Positions 1-9,600 of a stretch of 64,000 bases of DNA are shown piece by piece. Source of the DNA: Microscilla marina ATCC 23134 (GTDB lineage: Bacteria > Bacteroidota > Bacteroidia > Cytophagales > Microscillaceae); assembly GCF_000169175.1 (NCBI RefSeq), contig NZ_AAWS01000032.1:39013-103012 (forward strand), in the 5' to 3' direction. The position numbers were made by a program, and so were the translations under genes. Within the stretch, counting starts at the first letter, position 1. Each line of letters starts with the position of its first letter. The notes under the pieces were generated by a model that ran no database searches, was not told where the DNA came from, and worked only from the letters and a program-made list of their open reading frames with translations.

Positions 1-2
1 AG

Positions 3-2189
3 CCTGATGCAATGGGTGAATTGACAGGCAAAATGAAGCCGGAAGATAAGTACGAGATTAGGCGAGTATTTCCTTTTTTGATTGATATGGCAGCCGAGGC
101 ACGTACCCGCATTTTGGAAATAGAACTCAAGCGGGGTGACTCATCTACAGCCGTAACCCAACTAGCCCAAAATATTCAGCAAATGTTTGGTATCCAGTAC
201 TTTGTAGATATATTGGTGGCGATGGGTAAAGATAACCTACACCGGGGGTATATCTATAGTTGGGGCGATAGAACTTACAATAAAAAAGAAATATTAAGTA
301 CTTTGCTTAAACGTTGCCATCCGGCTAAAGAGGAAACACAAGCAGTATTTGATGAAAAAGTAACTGCTGCCAAAATTAAAGAAAAACGCTTGATAGAAGC
401 AGCTGCTTATGCTCCACAATGGTTGCCTTGGGTAAGTCAACACCTGGGCTGGAAAGGGCTGGAGTCGGCGGCGTGGTGGTTGCACGCGCATACCAATGCC
501 CGCCACGACTCAGAAACCGAAACCGAGGTAGGCAAATACTCTAAAGTGGCTATGCAAGACTTTAGCAATGGAGCCGTAGACATTGACTGGTTCAAGGCTG
601 CTTACAAGGCATTGGGTAAAGCCCGCTGGAAAATGCTCTACGATTCGGCAAAATATATTTCAGACGGTAATGGGCACAAACGTGCCATGTTGTACGCCGA
701 TGTGATTTTGGGTAATACCAAAATTACCGAAGTGCGCAAACGAGTGGTAGAAAAACGAAGCCAAGACTATTTGCGGGTATATGGTTTGGTGCCTTTGAGC
801 AAGAAAAACTACGAAGCCGACATGCTGAAGCGTTATCAATATTTGCAAAAGTTTAAAAAAGAAAGCAAACAATTTGGTGCCCAACGTCAAACCAGCGAAG
901 GACTTGCCGTGCGTATTGCTATGGAGAACCTGGCTCGTACAGCGGGCTTTAGTGACCCTATTCGCCTGACTTGGGCGATGGAAACTGAAGAAGCCCGCAC
1001 CATACTCGACAATGCCGAAGTACTGGCGTTTGGCGATGTACAAATACGTCTGGAAGTAGACGAACATGGCAAGTCGAGCTTAAGCATTACTCGCAACGAC
1101 AAAGCATTGAAAAGCATTCCGGCAAAGCTCAAAAAAGACAAAGCAGTAGTGGCTTTGAAAGAGTTTAACAAAACCTTGCAAAACCAGTACAAGCGCACTC
1201 GCCAAAGCTTGGAAGAGGCAATGGTTAATGGTGATGCATTTAGCTTGGGCGAAATACAAACTCTGATGACCCACCCGGTAGTAGCACCTATGCTCCGTAA
1301 ATTAGTGCTCAAATCGGGCGAAACGTTGGGTTTTTGGCAAGATGGTAAACTAGCTGATGCAGTGGGTAGTTTGCACGATACCACAGATGCTTTGCAGATA
1401 GCCCATTGTACCGACTTGTACGCCAGTGGGCAGTGGGGAGATTATCAGGCGCATTGTTTTGCCCAAAAAATACAGCAACCGTTTAAGCAAGTGTTCCGGG
1501 AGTTGTATGTACCTACCGAAGATGAGTTAGGCGAAAAAGCGGTGTCGCGTCGTTATGCCGGACACCAGGTGCAGCCGCAAAAAACCGTGGCATTGCTCAA
1601 AACCAGGGGTTGGACTGTAAACTATGAAGAAGGTTTGCAGAAGACCTATCACAAAGAAGGTTTCATTGCCCGTATGTATGCTTTGGCAGATTGGTTTACT
1701 CCAGCAGAGGTTGAAAGTCCTACCTTGGAAACAATAGAGTTTATGGACTTAAAAACCTGGAAAAATGTGCCTTTTGATAAAATCAGTCCGCGTATTTTTT
1801 CTGAAGTAATGCGTGATATTGACTTGGTGGTAAGCATTGCCCACGTAGGTGATGTAGACCCTGAAGCAAGCCAGTCTACTATAGAGCTACGAACCGCCAT
1901 TGTGCGCGAAACGGTGCGCTTGTTTAAACTAGACAATGTCACTCTCAAGGGCAAGCATGCGCTGATTAAAGGGGGTAAAAATGACTACTCGGTGCATTTG
2001 GGTAGTGCCATTGCCCACAAAATGCCTGGAGTAGCTTTGTCTATTTTGCCCGTACACTCGCAGCACCGTGGGCGTATGTTTTTGCCCTTCTTAGACGAAG
2101 ACCCTAAAACTGCCGAAATTATGTCTAAAATCTTGTTACTTGCCAAAGAGCAAGAGATTCAAGACCCCACAATTTTGCAGCAGTTGTAG
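3..2189 (+). CDS. DUF4132-family protein, 5'-truncated by window edge
   Basis: The frame is open to the first bases of the window (P-D-A precede the first Met at 12), so the gene almost certainly starts upstream; at least 729 codons are visible. The C-terminal ~230 residues look like the DUF4132 and following C-terminal domain found in large bacterial proteins of unknown function: a motif RYAGHQV near residue 520, a Trp-rich WTVNYEEG stretch, then a conserved DIDLVVSIAHVGDVDPEAS block and a final LSILPVHSQHRG/MFLPFLDED segment. An earlier WLPWVSQHLGWKGLESAAWW block also recurs in this family. No signal peptide or membrane segment is visible, so a cytoplasmic protein is likely. Function unknown. 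A strong terminator follows 27 nt after the stop. Family call rests on remembered motif patterns, not a search. Confidence 0.75.
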   Translation, partial: PDAMGELTGKMKPEDKYEIRRVFPFLIDMAAEARTRILEIELKRGDSSTAVTQLAQNIQQMFGIQYFVDILVAMGKDNLHRGYIYSWGDRTYNKKEILSTLLKRCHPAKEETQAVFDEKVTAAKIKEKRLIEAAAYAPQWLPWVSQHLGWKGLESAAWWLHAHTNARHDSETETEVGKYSKVAMQDFSNGAVDIDWFKAAYKALGKARWKMLYDSAKYISDGNGHKRAMLYADVILGNTKITEVRKRVVEKRSQDYLRVYGLVPLSKKNYEADMLKRYQYLQKFKKESKQFGAQRQTSEGLAVRIAMENLARTAGFSDPIRLTWAMETEEARTILDNAEVLAFGDVQIRLEVDEHGKSSLSITRNDKALKSIPAKLKKDKAVVALKEFNKTLQNQYKRTRQSLEEAMVNGDAFSLGEIQTLMTHPVVAPMLRKLVLKSGETLGFWQDGKLADAVGSLHDTTDALQIAHCTDLYASGQWGDYQAHCFAQKIQQPFKQVFRELYVPTEDELGEKAVSRRYAGHQVQPQKTVALLKTRGWTVNYEEGLQKTYHKEGFIARMYALADWFTPAEVESPTLETIEFMDLKTWKNVPFDKISPRIFSEVMRDIDLVVSIAHVGDVDPEASQSTIELRTAIVRETVRLFKLDNVTLKGKHALIKGGKNDYSVHLGSAIAHKMPGVALSILPVHSQHRGRMFLPFLDEDPKTAEIMSKILLLAKEQEIQDPTILQQL

Positions 2190-2215
2190 AGGTTTGATTA
2201 TTTACTTGAGTAACA

Positions 2216-2257
2216 AAAGCCTGTAGCTATTGGTAGAGCTACAGGCTTTGTTTTTTT
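2216..2257 (+). terminator. Rho-independent terminator of the DUF4132 gene
   Basis: A perfect 13-bp stem (AAAGCCTGTAGCT paired with AGCTACAGGCTTT) with an 8-nt loop is followed by G and seven T. It lies 27 nt after the stop codon at 2189. Confidence 0.9.
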
Positions 2258-2479
2258 GCATCTTTAAGACTGACGAATGTAGTGAAGTTTTATTTTTGGC
2301 TCTTATTAAGCATCCTGCGGATACATTTTAAGCGTGTACGAAGTTTTTAAAATTTCTGATATACAGGTGTTTATGTATAGTTTAAAGTGATAAATGTAGG
2401 GGCAATCCCTTGTGGTTGCCCTAGTAAAGAGCAAACATGAGCATACAATAACCCTTCAGCCCAATTCTTTATAAGAGCC
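2258..2479. other. Intergenic stretch with a small palindrome
   Basis: No open frame worth calling. At 2398-2423 an imperfect hairpin is formed by GGGCAA(T)CC and GGTTGCCC around CTTGT; this form resembles short palindromic repeats common between genes in Cytophagales, but only one copy is seen here. Confidence 0.35.
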
Positions 2480-2974
2480 TTATTTTTTTATGATTTTTCG
2501 ACTTACCCAACGACCATTTACTCTTAGTTTAATAATGTAATAGCCAGGCTGCAAATGATCAAGGCGAATATTGCCCGTGTTATGTTTTAGAGGTAAAGTA
2601 CTGGAAAGCACAGGTTTGCCAAGCATATTGTACACAACGACATTTGCCTGATGATTACTTCCTTCGGTTAACTTGAGGTGTAGTTGATCGTTTACTGGGT
2701 TAGGGTATGCAATGAGGTTTTCCTGTTTGACTTGGCTAAAAAGCCCCGTAGTTTTTTTCTGTGGAGTATATACCCAAAACTCTGCACCACTGCCATTGTT
2801 GGCTTGGAAGTATAGTTTGTTGTTCCAGACCTGAAAAGCGCTTGGATGACTCGATTTATAGGAAGAGAAAATATCAACAGCCAAGTGTGTGCCTTCTTCT
2901 GTTCCGTCTGTGCGCCATAGTTCAGAGCCGTACTCACCACTGGCAACAAAGTATAACAGTTTATTAAACACATA
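2480..2974 (-). CDS. ELWxxDGT-repeat protein, 3' fragment with T9SS type A sorting domain (frameshifted)
   Basis: This is the out-of-frame C-terminal part of the gene at 2964-5330. It resumes exactly where the repeat pattern of the upstream frame breaks: VFNKLLYF, then ELWRTDGTEEGTH, one more full unit and a degenerate unit (EFWVYTP). The last ~75 residues are a T9SS type A C-terminal sorting domain (YPNPVNDQ near the start, a GYYIIKL core, and basic VSRKIIKK end), which directs outer-membrane translocation and surface attachment or release. A GTG at 2971 could act as a start but there is no reason to think the fragment is made on its own; removing one T of the coding-strand TTTT at 2974-2977 fuses it to the upstream frame. 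Confidence 0.85.
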   Translation of the reverse strand, partial: YVFNKLLYFVASGEYGSELWRTDGTEEGTHLAVDIFSSYKSSHPSAFQVWNNKLYFQANNGSGAEFWVYTPQKKTTGLFSQVKQENLIAYPNPVNDQLHLKLTEGSNHQANVVVYNMLGKPVLSSTLPLKHNTGNIRLDHLQPGYYIIKLRVNGRWVSRKIIKK

Positions 2975-5330
2975 AAACCTGTATATTAGAAGACATATTG
3001 CGTATGCCTTTGTCTATAGATGTGGTACCAGCTTCTGTGCCATCGGTTATTACCAACTTGTTGCCACCGAAGTATAATTTACCATTCCATACCTTACTAT
3101 TATTAAGGTGTAAAAACTTTAGTTGGGTGCTGGTGGGGGTTATTTCAGAGCCATCAGTAGCGAGTATATTTCTGTAGTCATCTGAGAATAACAGTTGGTT
3201 GTTCAATACCACAAGGTCAAAACCAGAAATGCCAAAATAGGCTGATTTTCCTAATTCGGCCACCATTTGGGTGCCAGTTTCTGTGCCATCGGTGCACCAT
3301 AAATCATACAGGTTATAGGAAGCTTTTGCAGCAAAAAAGTAAAGATGATCTTTAAAAATTACCAGATTATTTGGAGAGCTGCCTGCAGCACTATGTTTGT
3401 TAATGTCTGCTACTATTTTTGTACCGTCTTCGGTACCATCGCTTGCCCATAGCTCTCTACCTTTATCATCGTTACTGCCCAATGCCACAAAGTAAAACTT
3501 GTCTTTCCATACAGTAAACTTGTGATACATTAAATAACCCCATTCAACCTCAAATTTACCAATAGAAGTGGTGCCAGCCGTGGTACCATCGGTAGACCAA
3601 ATTTGGCGACTATGACCTGATATTCCCCAGAAAAACAGCCGATCGTTGAAAATGAAAAATTCTGTAGGGTTACTTCCCGAAGTACCAGGGTTTATATCCT
3701 TCACCATTTGAGTACCTGCTTCTGTGCCATCACTTACCCATAGTTCTCCACCGTGAGTACTATCATTTGCCGTAAAATAGAGTTTATCTTTATACACTAT
3801 GAGACTAGCGTGTACGCCTACACCATACTTATTAATGTCTTTAACCATACGAGTACTCTGGCTGCTACCGTTGCTTTTCCAAAGCTCTGAACTGTGTATG
3901 CCATCATCAGCAATAAAGTATAGCTCATTTTTGTAAACAGTGAATTCGCGTGCATTGCTACCCAAAGTTTCGTAATAGATATTTTTGAATAGTTTGGTTC
4001 CGCTAGAGGTTCCGTCGCTCCTCCAAAGTTCTGTTTGGTGTTGGGCATCTCGTGCTTGGAAATACAGGTGGTTTTTCCATACAAACAAATGTAGTGGGTT
4101 GCCACTGGTTGCTCCTACATAAATATCCTTGGTCAGGCGAGTTCCTGCCTCGGTACCATCAGACTCCCACAGTTCTGCTCCCTTGTCTTTGGTAGTTGCC
4201 CTAAAGTATAGCTTGTTGTGAAGTACCGCAAAGTGAGATGGGAACGACCCTTCTGCACCTACTTCAATGTCTTTGAGTAATTTTGTACCTGCTACTGTTC
4301 CGTCAGACACCCACAACTCTTGACCTGAGCTTGAACTACTAAGAGCAAAATAAGCTTTTTTGTTCATGACAACCACCGTATCAACAGAAGTGCTTGATAC
4401 TTGGTGGTGAGCCACCAATTTTTGGGTGCCAGCTTGAGTTCCATTACTTACCCACATTTCTTTTGCAGAGGTAAATAATATTTGGGTACCTATTGGAGTA
4501 AAATTGGTCAAATAACCACCATACATGTCACCTTGGAGATTTGCAATCATTTTGGTACCAGCTTCGGTACCATCTGTTTGCCACAATTCTTCTTTAACGC
4601 CAAAATAGGCTTTATCACCCACCAGCGTTAATTCATAAATGTGGGACGACGTACGCCCCGGCGAAATATCTTTGAGTAATTGGGTACCCGCTGTGGTACC
4701 ATCACTTATCCATAGCTCCACGCCATGGGTTCTATCATATCCTACAAAACACATTTTGTTACCCAAAGCCACTATTTGATGTGGCATGTCATTAAAACCA
4801 ATGCCTATTTGCTTGATCATTTTGGTGCCCGCTTTGGTGCCATCAGATTCCCAAAGAAAACTGTTTTTTGATTGGGTTGTAATCTTAAAATACAGTTTCC
4901 CATTAAAAGCAGTCAGGTACTTAGGAGCAGGTTCAAAGTGGGTACCTATTCTTAACTCCTTGGTGCCTTGGGTAGTGCCATCGGTTACATACAAAATATT
5001 ATCGTCGGCTATGAAAAAGGCTTTATTACCTACCTTAGTAAATGAATGAGGCTTGCTACTGGTGTTCAAAAAACCAAGGTCTTTAAGCAGTTTAGTGCCT
5101 GTTTTGGTACCATCGCTTGTCCATAACTCATTTTTTTCTAAATGATCACTGGCAACAAATAAAAGTTGTCCATTAAGGTCAAAAAAACTATGAGGGGTAC
5201 CACTACCTGATGCCTTATTAATATCTTTTATCAGTGTTGCTTGTGACCAAACTTGCCCGGAATAAATGAAATAAACTATAAAGCAGATAGCAGCACTATA
5301 TTTTTTAAAGTTGTTTGTAATTCTTATCAT
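2964..5330 (-). CDS. ELWxxDGT-repeat secreted protein, 5' part (frameshifted)
   Basis: An N-terminal signal peptide (hydrophobic residues ~12-29, cleavage near VWSQA) is followed by about 16 tandem units of roughly 45 residues, each centred on a motif like ELWxSDGTxxGTxLLKD and preceded by a LYFxA strand (for example ELWVSDGTVAGTKLLKD). This repeat family is known from large secreted bacterial proteins and probably folds as beta-propeller blades; the ligand is unknown. The frame ends with VLCV-stop in the middle of a unit. The next frame carries the remaining unit and a T9SS type A tail, so the intact protein would be about 950 residues and surface-exposed. The frameshift may be a sequence error or a real inactivation. 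Internal DNA repetition follows the protein repeats. Confidence 0.88.
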   Translation of the reverse strand: MIRITNNFKKYSAAICFIVYFIYSGQVWSQATLIKDINKASGSGTPHSFFDLNGQLLFVASDHLEKNELWTSDGTKTGTKLLKDLGFLNTSSKPHSFTKVGNKAFFIADDNILYVTDGTTQGTKELRIGTHFEPAPKYLTAFNGKLYFKITTQSKNSFLWESDGTKAGTKMIKQIGIGFNDMPHQIVALGNKMCFVGYDRTHGVELWISDGTTAGTQLLKDISPGRTSSHIYELTLVGDKAYFGVKEELWQTDGTEAGTKMIANLQGDMYGGYLTNFTPIGTQILFTSAKEMWVSNGTQAGTQKLVAHHQVSSTSVDTVVVMNKKAYFALSSSSSGQELWVSDGTVAGTKLLKDIEVGAEGSFPSHFAVLHNKLYFRATTKDKGAELWESDGTEAGTRLTKDIYVGATSGNPLHLFVWKNHLYFQARDAQHQTELWRSDGTSSGTKLFKNIYYETLGSNAREFTVYKNELYFIADDGIHSSELWKSNGSSQSTRMVKDINKYGVGVHASLIVYKDKLYFTANDSTHGGELWVSDGTEAGTQMVKDINPGTSGSNPTEFFIFNDRLFFWGISGHSRQIWSTDGTTAGTTSIGKFEVEWGYLMYHKFTVWKDKFYFVALGSNDDKGRELWASDGTEDGTKIVADINKHSAAGSSPNNLVIFKDHLYFFAAKASYNLYDLWCTDGTETGTQMVAELGKSAYFGISGFDLVVLNNQLLFSDDYRNILATDGSEITPTSTQLKFLHLNNSKVWNGKLYFGGNKLVITDGTEAGTTSIDKGIRNMSSNIQVLCV

Positions 5331-5446
5331 TAATTTAAAAGTTTGATGTATTGATTTTCAGCTTGATTGTATAATACCAGTTTTGGAAAGAGACATGGAC
5401 ACTATATGCTTGATATTTTGAGCAAGTAGTAATAAAAATAAAAGCG

Positions 5447-5641
5447 ATGTTCTTTAATGTTAGAATAGGAAGGGATGCTGAGAGATTAAGAATGACTCCG
5501 GGTTGCTTATATAGCCAAGCAAGTTACACAATGTTAACTACCTTTGAATCAAGGGGTAATGTGGGAGGGTTTGAGCCTTATGATGTAGGAGGTATTGTAA
5601 ACATTAAAGCAAAGCTACTGTTACAGGAGAAGTTGAAGTAA
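5447..5641 (+). CDS. Doubtful 64-aa ORF
   Basis: A short open frame starting with ATG in the 396-nt gap between the divergent ELW-repeat and VOC genes. It has no recognisable domain, signal peptide or ribosome site, and its composition is unremarkable. It may be noise; the rest of the gap (5331-5446 and 5642-5726) shows nothing else and must contain the promoters of both neighbours. Confidence 0.2.
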   Translation: MFFNVRIGRDAERLRMTPGCLYSQASYTMLTTFESRGNVGGFEPYDVGGIVNIKAKLLLQEKLK

Positions 5642-5726
5642 GACACTTAATATTGATAATTTATTTTTACTTGTGGCAGACAGCTAATGACCTGCCACTA
5701 TTCATTCACCAAAACACCATCAAAAA

Positions 5727-6515
5727 ATGCAACTTGACCACATTGTTATATTAGTCAATAATCTGGAGCAAGCCGTGGCTGATTATACGGCACAAGGGTT
5801 TACGGTGAGCCCTGGAGGTACCCATGCGGGAGGCATTTCACGCAATGCCTTGATTCACTTTCAGGATGACACTTTTCTGGAATTGCTGGAGTTGAGGGTA
5901 GTGCCCCGCACTGAGTTTTTGCGTCAAATGCACGAACGAGGTTTGTTGAGGGCATACCAACCCAGCGCCAAATATGGAATGGCGCACCGTTTTTATGGTC
6001 GGGTACTCGATTTGCGTAAACATCAACCACAAGCTGAGGGTATCACCGATTTTTGTTTGTTGGTTTCTAATCAAACACATGCTCATTTGAAGAGCCGTTT
6101 ACCGCTCACCCCACCTTTTGGTGCCAGCCGCCTACGCCCCGACGGGCAAACAATAAGCTGGAAAATGTACACTCCCTTAGAGGAGGTTTTGCCTTTTTTT
6201 CGGACCGACTATCACCCAAAAATAGTGCGCGAACCCGCCGCTTTACAGCACGCCAATAGGGGAGTGGGTATTCATAAAGTATGCTTGTTTACCGACGATT
6301 ATGTACAGACTGTTCAGTGCTATAAGCAATTGTTACCAGAAGTTGAGCCGGATGCCAATGCAACAGCGACGTTATTTGAGCTAACCAGAGGAAGTATAGA
6401 AGTGATCGATAGTGAGACTACCACCCGCACCTACGAAATGACTCAGGCTCAGACCAAAGGCATTGGCAGGTTTGGGGTAGTGCTCAATACTGATGAAGGA
6501 TATATGCATTTGTAA
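5727..6515 (+). CDS. VOC family / glyoxalase-like domain protein
   Basis: The 262-residue protein begins with the classic VOC strand-helix pattern MQLDHIVILVNNLEQAVADY, then GFTVSPGGTHAGGISRNALIHF and FLELLEL, which match the Glyoxalase_3-type (glyoxalase-like) domain. A second, weaker betaalphabetabetabeta half starts near residue 175 (GVGIHKVCLFTDDYVQTVQCYKQL). VOC proteins bind a metal with His/Glu residues; H5 and E49-E52 are candidates. Substrate cannot be inferred. Start chosen at the first ATG, which begins directly with the beta-strand. It stands alone, divergent from the ELW-repeat gene and convergent with the large gene at 6636. Confidence 0.8.
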   Translation: MQLDHIVILVNNLEQAVADYTAQGFTVSPGGTHAGGISRNALIHFQDDTFLELLELRVVPRTEFLRQMHERGLLRAYQPSAKYGMAHRFYGRVLDLRKHQPQAEGITDFCLLVSNQTHAHLKSRLPLTPPFGASRLRPDGQTISWKMYTPLEEVLPFFRTDYHPKIVREPAALQHANRGVGIHKVCLFTDDYVQTVQCYKQLLPEVEPDANATATLFELTRGSIEVIDSETTTRTYEMTQAQTKGIGRFGVVLNTDEGYMHL

Positions 6516-6635
6516 ATAGTACCTTAACCACTAAATACCTAGCCCGTTATTTCGGCGATTTTTTAAGTGCGTCAGAAAACAAAACTCATCCCAAATAAGA
6601 GGGCGTTTACTTAATGTTTAAGGTAATAGGTCGAT

Positions 6636-9600
6636 TTACTGCTTTATCAAAGGCTTGTAAATCAACATTGTACCTAATTTGATTTGTAACATATATTTGC
6701 CAGTAGGCAAGCCTTTCACCGATAAGGTGGGTACAGTACCAGCGGCAAATGTCTTGGTTTTTATGCGTTGCCCGGTGACGTTGTACAGTGTTGCTACCAT
6801 TGACTTTGGTTGATTCAACGGAAGTATAATTCTTACCTGATCATTAGCAGGGTTAGGATAAACCACCGTCTGACTGGCAATTTGCTGAGCTTCTGGGGTG
6901 CCCACATATACCAGACTTTGCAATTCGCCTGGCTCCGATTCTCCGAACTTGTTATAAGAAAATACCCTATAATAATACTGAACGCCTTCTTCAAGATCAG
7001 AATCTTGGTGGGTGGTGGCTGTCAGGTCACTAATATCGGCAATTTCTTGAAAGTTGTCCGTGTTTCCATCCGATCGCTTGATCCTAAAACCTTGTACATT
7101 GCTAATGTCACTTGGGGTAGCCCAGGTAATGGTCAAGGCGTTGCGGGTAGTATTGGTAGTGGTGGCAGGTAATATTACCGGAGTAATGTTTACATCAGTA
7201 GGCGAACTGGGTGGTTTTACCGAAACACTCTCTAAGCGAATGGTATAAGTAGCTTCATCGGAGTCGTTATTACTAATGGTAATTTGAGCGGTTTTGGCAC
7301 CTAAACTAGTACTTACAGGAGCAAAGTTTACCTTTATAAGCGTAGAGTCTTCACCGTTGATAGTAGAAACAGTAGTAGATAAGTCAAGGTTAAACTCGTT
7401 GGCATCGGTACCTCCCAGGCTTGCCAAAGGGTTTCCGTTGAGTGTCAGGTTTGCTTGTCCTTGGTTTTTGATGTACAACTCTATGCTGCGTACATTCAAT
7501 GCGGCAGTTGTGTCCATCTTAATAGTGTCACCCGACAGTATTTCCTTGCCATCATATAAGACTGCTATTTCGGAGCTGGCAGGTGCAGCGGCAGTTCCCG
7601 TAAGGTTAATGGTATAAGTGCTTTCATCTGAGTCGTTGCTCCGAATGGTCAAAGTACCAGTTTTGTTACCAGTGGTGGTAGGTCTAAAGTTTACCTGAAT
7701 GGTAACAGCATCTCCCGCTGGAACCTCAAGGTTAGTTAATGGAGTACTGATGCTAAAATTAGTATTACCTGACGATATGGTGGGTTGTTCGGTCAAAGTA
7801 AGGGGCACAGGTCCCGTGTTTTGAATGGTCAGGGTTTGCTGAAGCGCATCGTTCCCCAAGGTGTAGTTCCCCATATTTACCGTGCTGTTGTTGGGTTTGT
7901 CAGTGCTAAACTGATCTTGTACATTAATTTCTGGTTCTGCCCCTTGTCCGGTAAGGATAATTGTATAAGTACCCTCATCAAAATCATTGTTTTGAATGGT
8001 AAGCGTCGCTGTATGGGTGCCTACTGACGTAGGGGTATATTCTACTGTAAAAGTGGTATTGCCTAATGCTCCTATAGTGCTCCCTACAGTTGGTTGGTTA
8101 GTTACTGTAAAATGGCTATTGTCCGAAATGTCTACTACCGGGTTGCCCTGAAGAGTAAGCGAAACATTAGAAGAAGTATTGAGAATAGCCAATGTTTTGG
8201 ACGAGGTTTTATTGACAGCTTGTGCCCCAAAATCGATCGAGTTACCGCTGGCTACACTTGCACCGCTATTTTGTATGTCTATTTCTGGCAGTTCGCTTAC
8301 GGTAACTTGTAGCGGAAAAACAAAAGTACTTTGGTTACAGTCGTTGGTGAGTATCGTTATATTGTTGTCTTTTATGCCAGGAGGCCCATTAAGAGATAAT
8401 GTAAAGGTAGTAAGGTCGTTTGGGTTAAGCGAGGTAATGGTAGGTGTAGTAAGGACATAGTCGTCGTTGTTTTCAGACAACACACCAGAGATGTTAAGTG
8501 TACCAGTTCCCGTATTTTTTATGGTATAAGCCAAAGTAAACGTTTGATTGGCAGGTATAGGCCCTACTCTTGTATTGTTGGCTGAGCTTATGCTGCCCCC
8601 GTTGCTTATGGCAACACCATTGCCCAATACTTCTAAGGCCGCAGGCGAGATGGCACTACACTCATTGGTGCGTTGGTTGGCGCGGTCAGCATCTATAAAG
8701 TTAGACATGAGCCCCGAGCTGCTCGGTGTTCCGTGATTATTTCCCGTGGCGTCGTTTACCTGGGCAACCGTTGCGTTGTTGCCATAAGGTAAACCATCGT
8801 TGAGTTTGTAATAGGCAGTGAGGCAAGGAGGCAAAGGGCTTACAAGTTTACAATCCTTAAAATTACTAATATCTGTAGCACTTCTGACCGCCTTCCAAAC
8901 TCTTACTTCACTGATGGATCCATTCAAAAACGCGGTGGGAACTTTATCTGTATTTCCTCCAATCCATACTGGGTCGTCATTTGTATTGATATTGCTGGAA
9001 AAAGTGACACTGTTATCCGGGATTCCATCAATATACAGTTTTATGTTTTTTATAAAGGCTTGTCTACCATCAAATACAAGGGCTACATGGTGCCATTTGC
9101 CATCATTGAAGTCTACAGCGCTAGACGCAGTCAATTCGCCCCCTTGGTACAAAAATGCTGCCCTGACACTGCCTCCATCTTCTTTGAGGTTGAGCTCCCA
9201 GGCATCGTCTCCTTTGGTGATAATACCTTTAGTGTCGCCAGTAGTCAAAAGATTATTGAGTTTTACCCAGCACTCAATGGTCAATTCATTGGTAAAGTCA
9301 AAATTAGCTTCATTAGGCAGTTCTATGTGATCATTGAGTCCGTCAAATGACAATCCACCATTAAATGTAGCATTGTTTTGAAAAATATAAGCTGCGCCTG
9401 CTTCGGTGATAGGAGTGTTACCATTGGCATCTTTAGTTTCGGTAGGAGCACCTACTATGGCATGGTCATCATCTATAGCTACCGAGTTACCAAACGTTGC
9501 CGCTGCTTGTCGATCTGTTGCCACTATTTTTTTGGTTTGCACCCAAGTACCAGCAGCGTCTAAATGAAAAATATAGGCGGCTCCTGCGTCGTTCAAATCA

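Noticed and set aside
2964..2990. Programmed ribosomal frameshift in the ELW-repeat gene
   Set aside because: The three breaks in the window require opposite shift directions and lack canonical slippery heptamers; sequence error or mutation is simpler.
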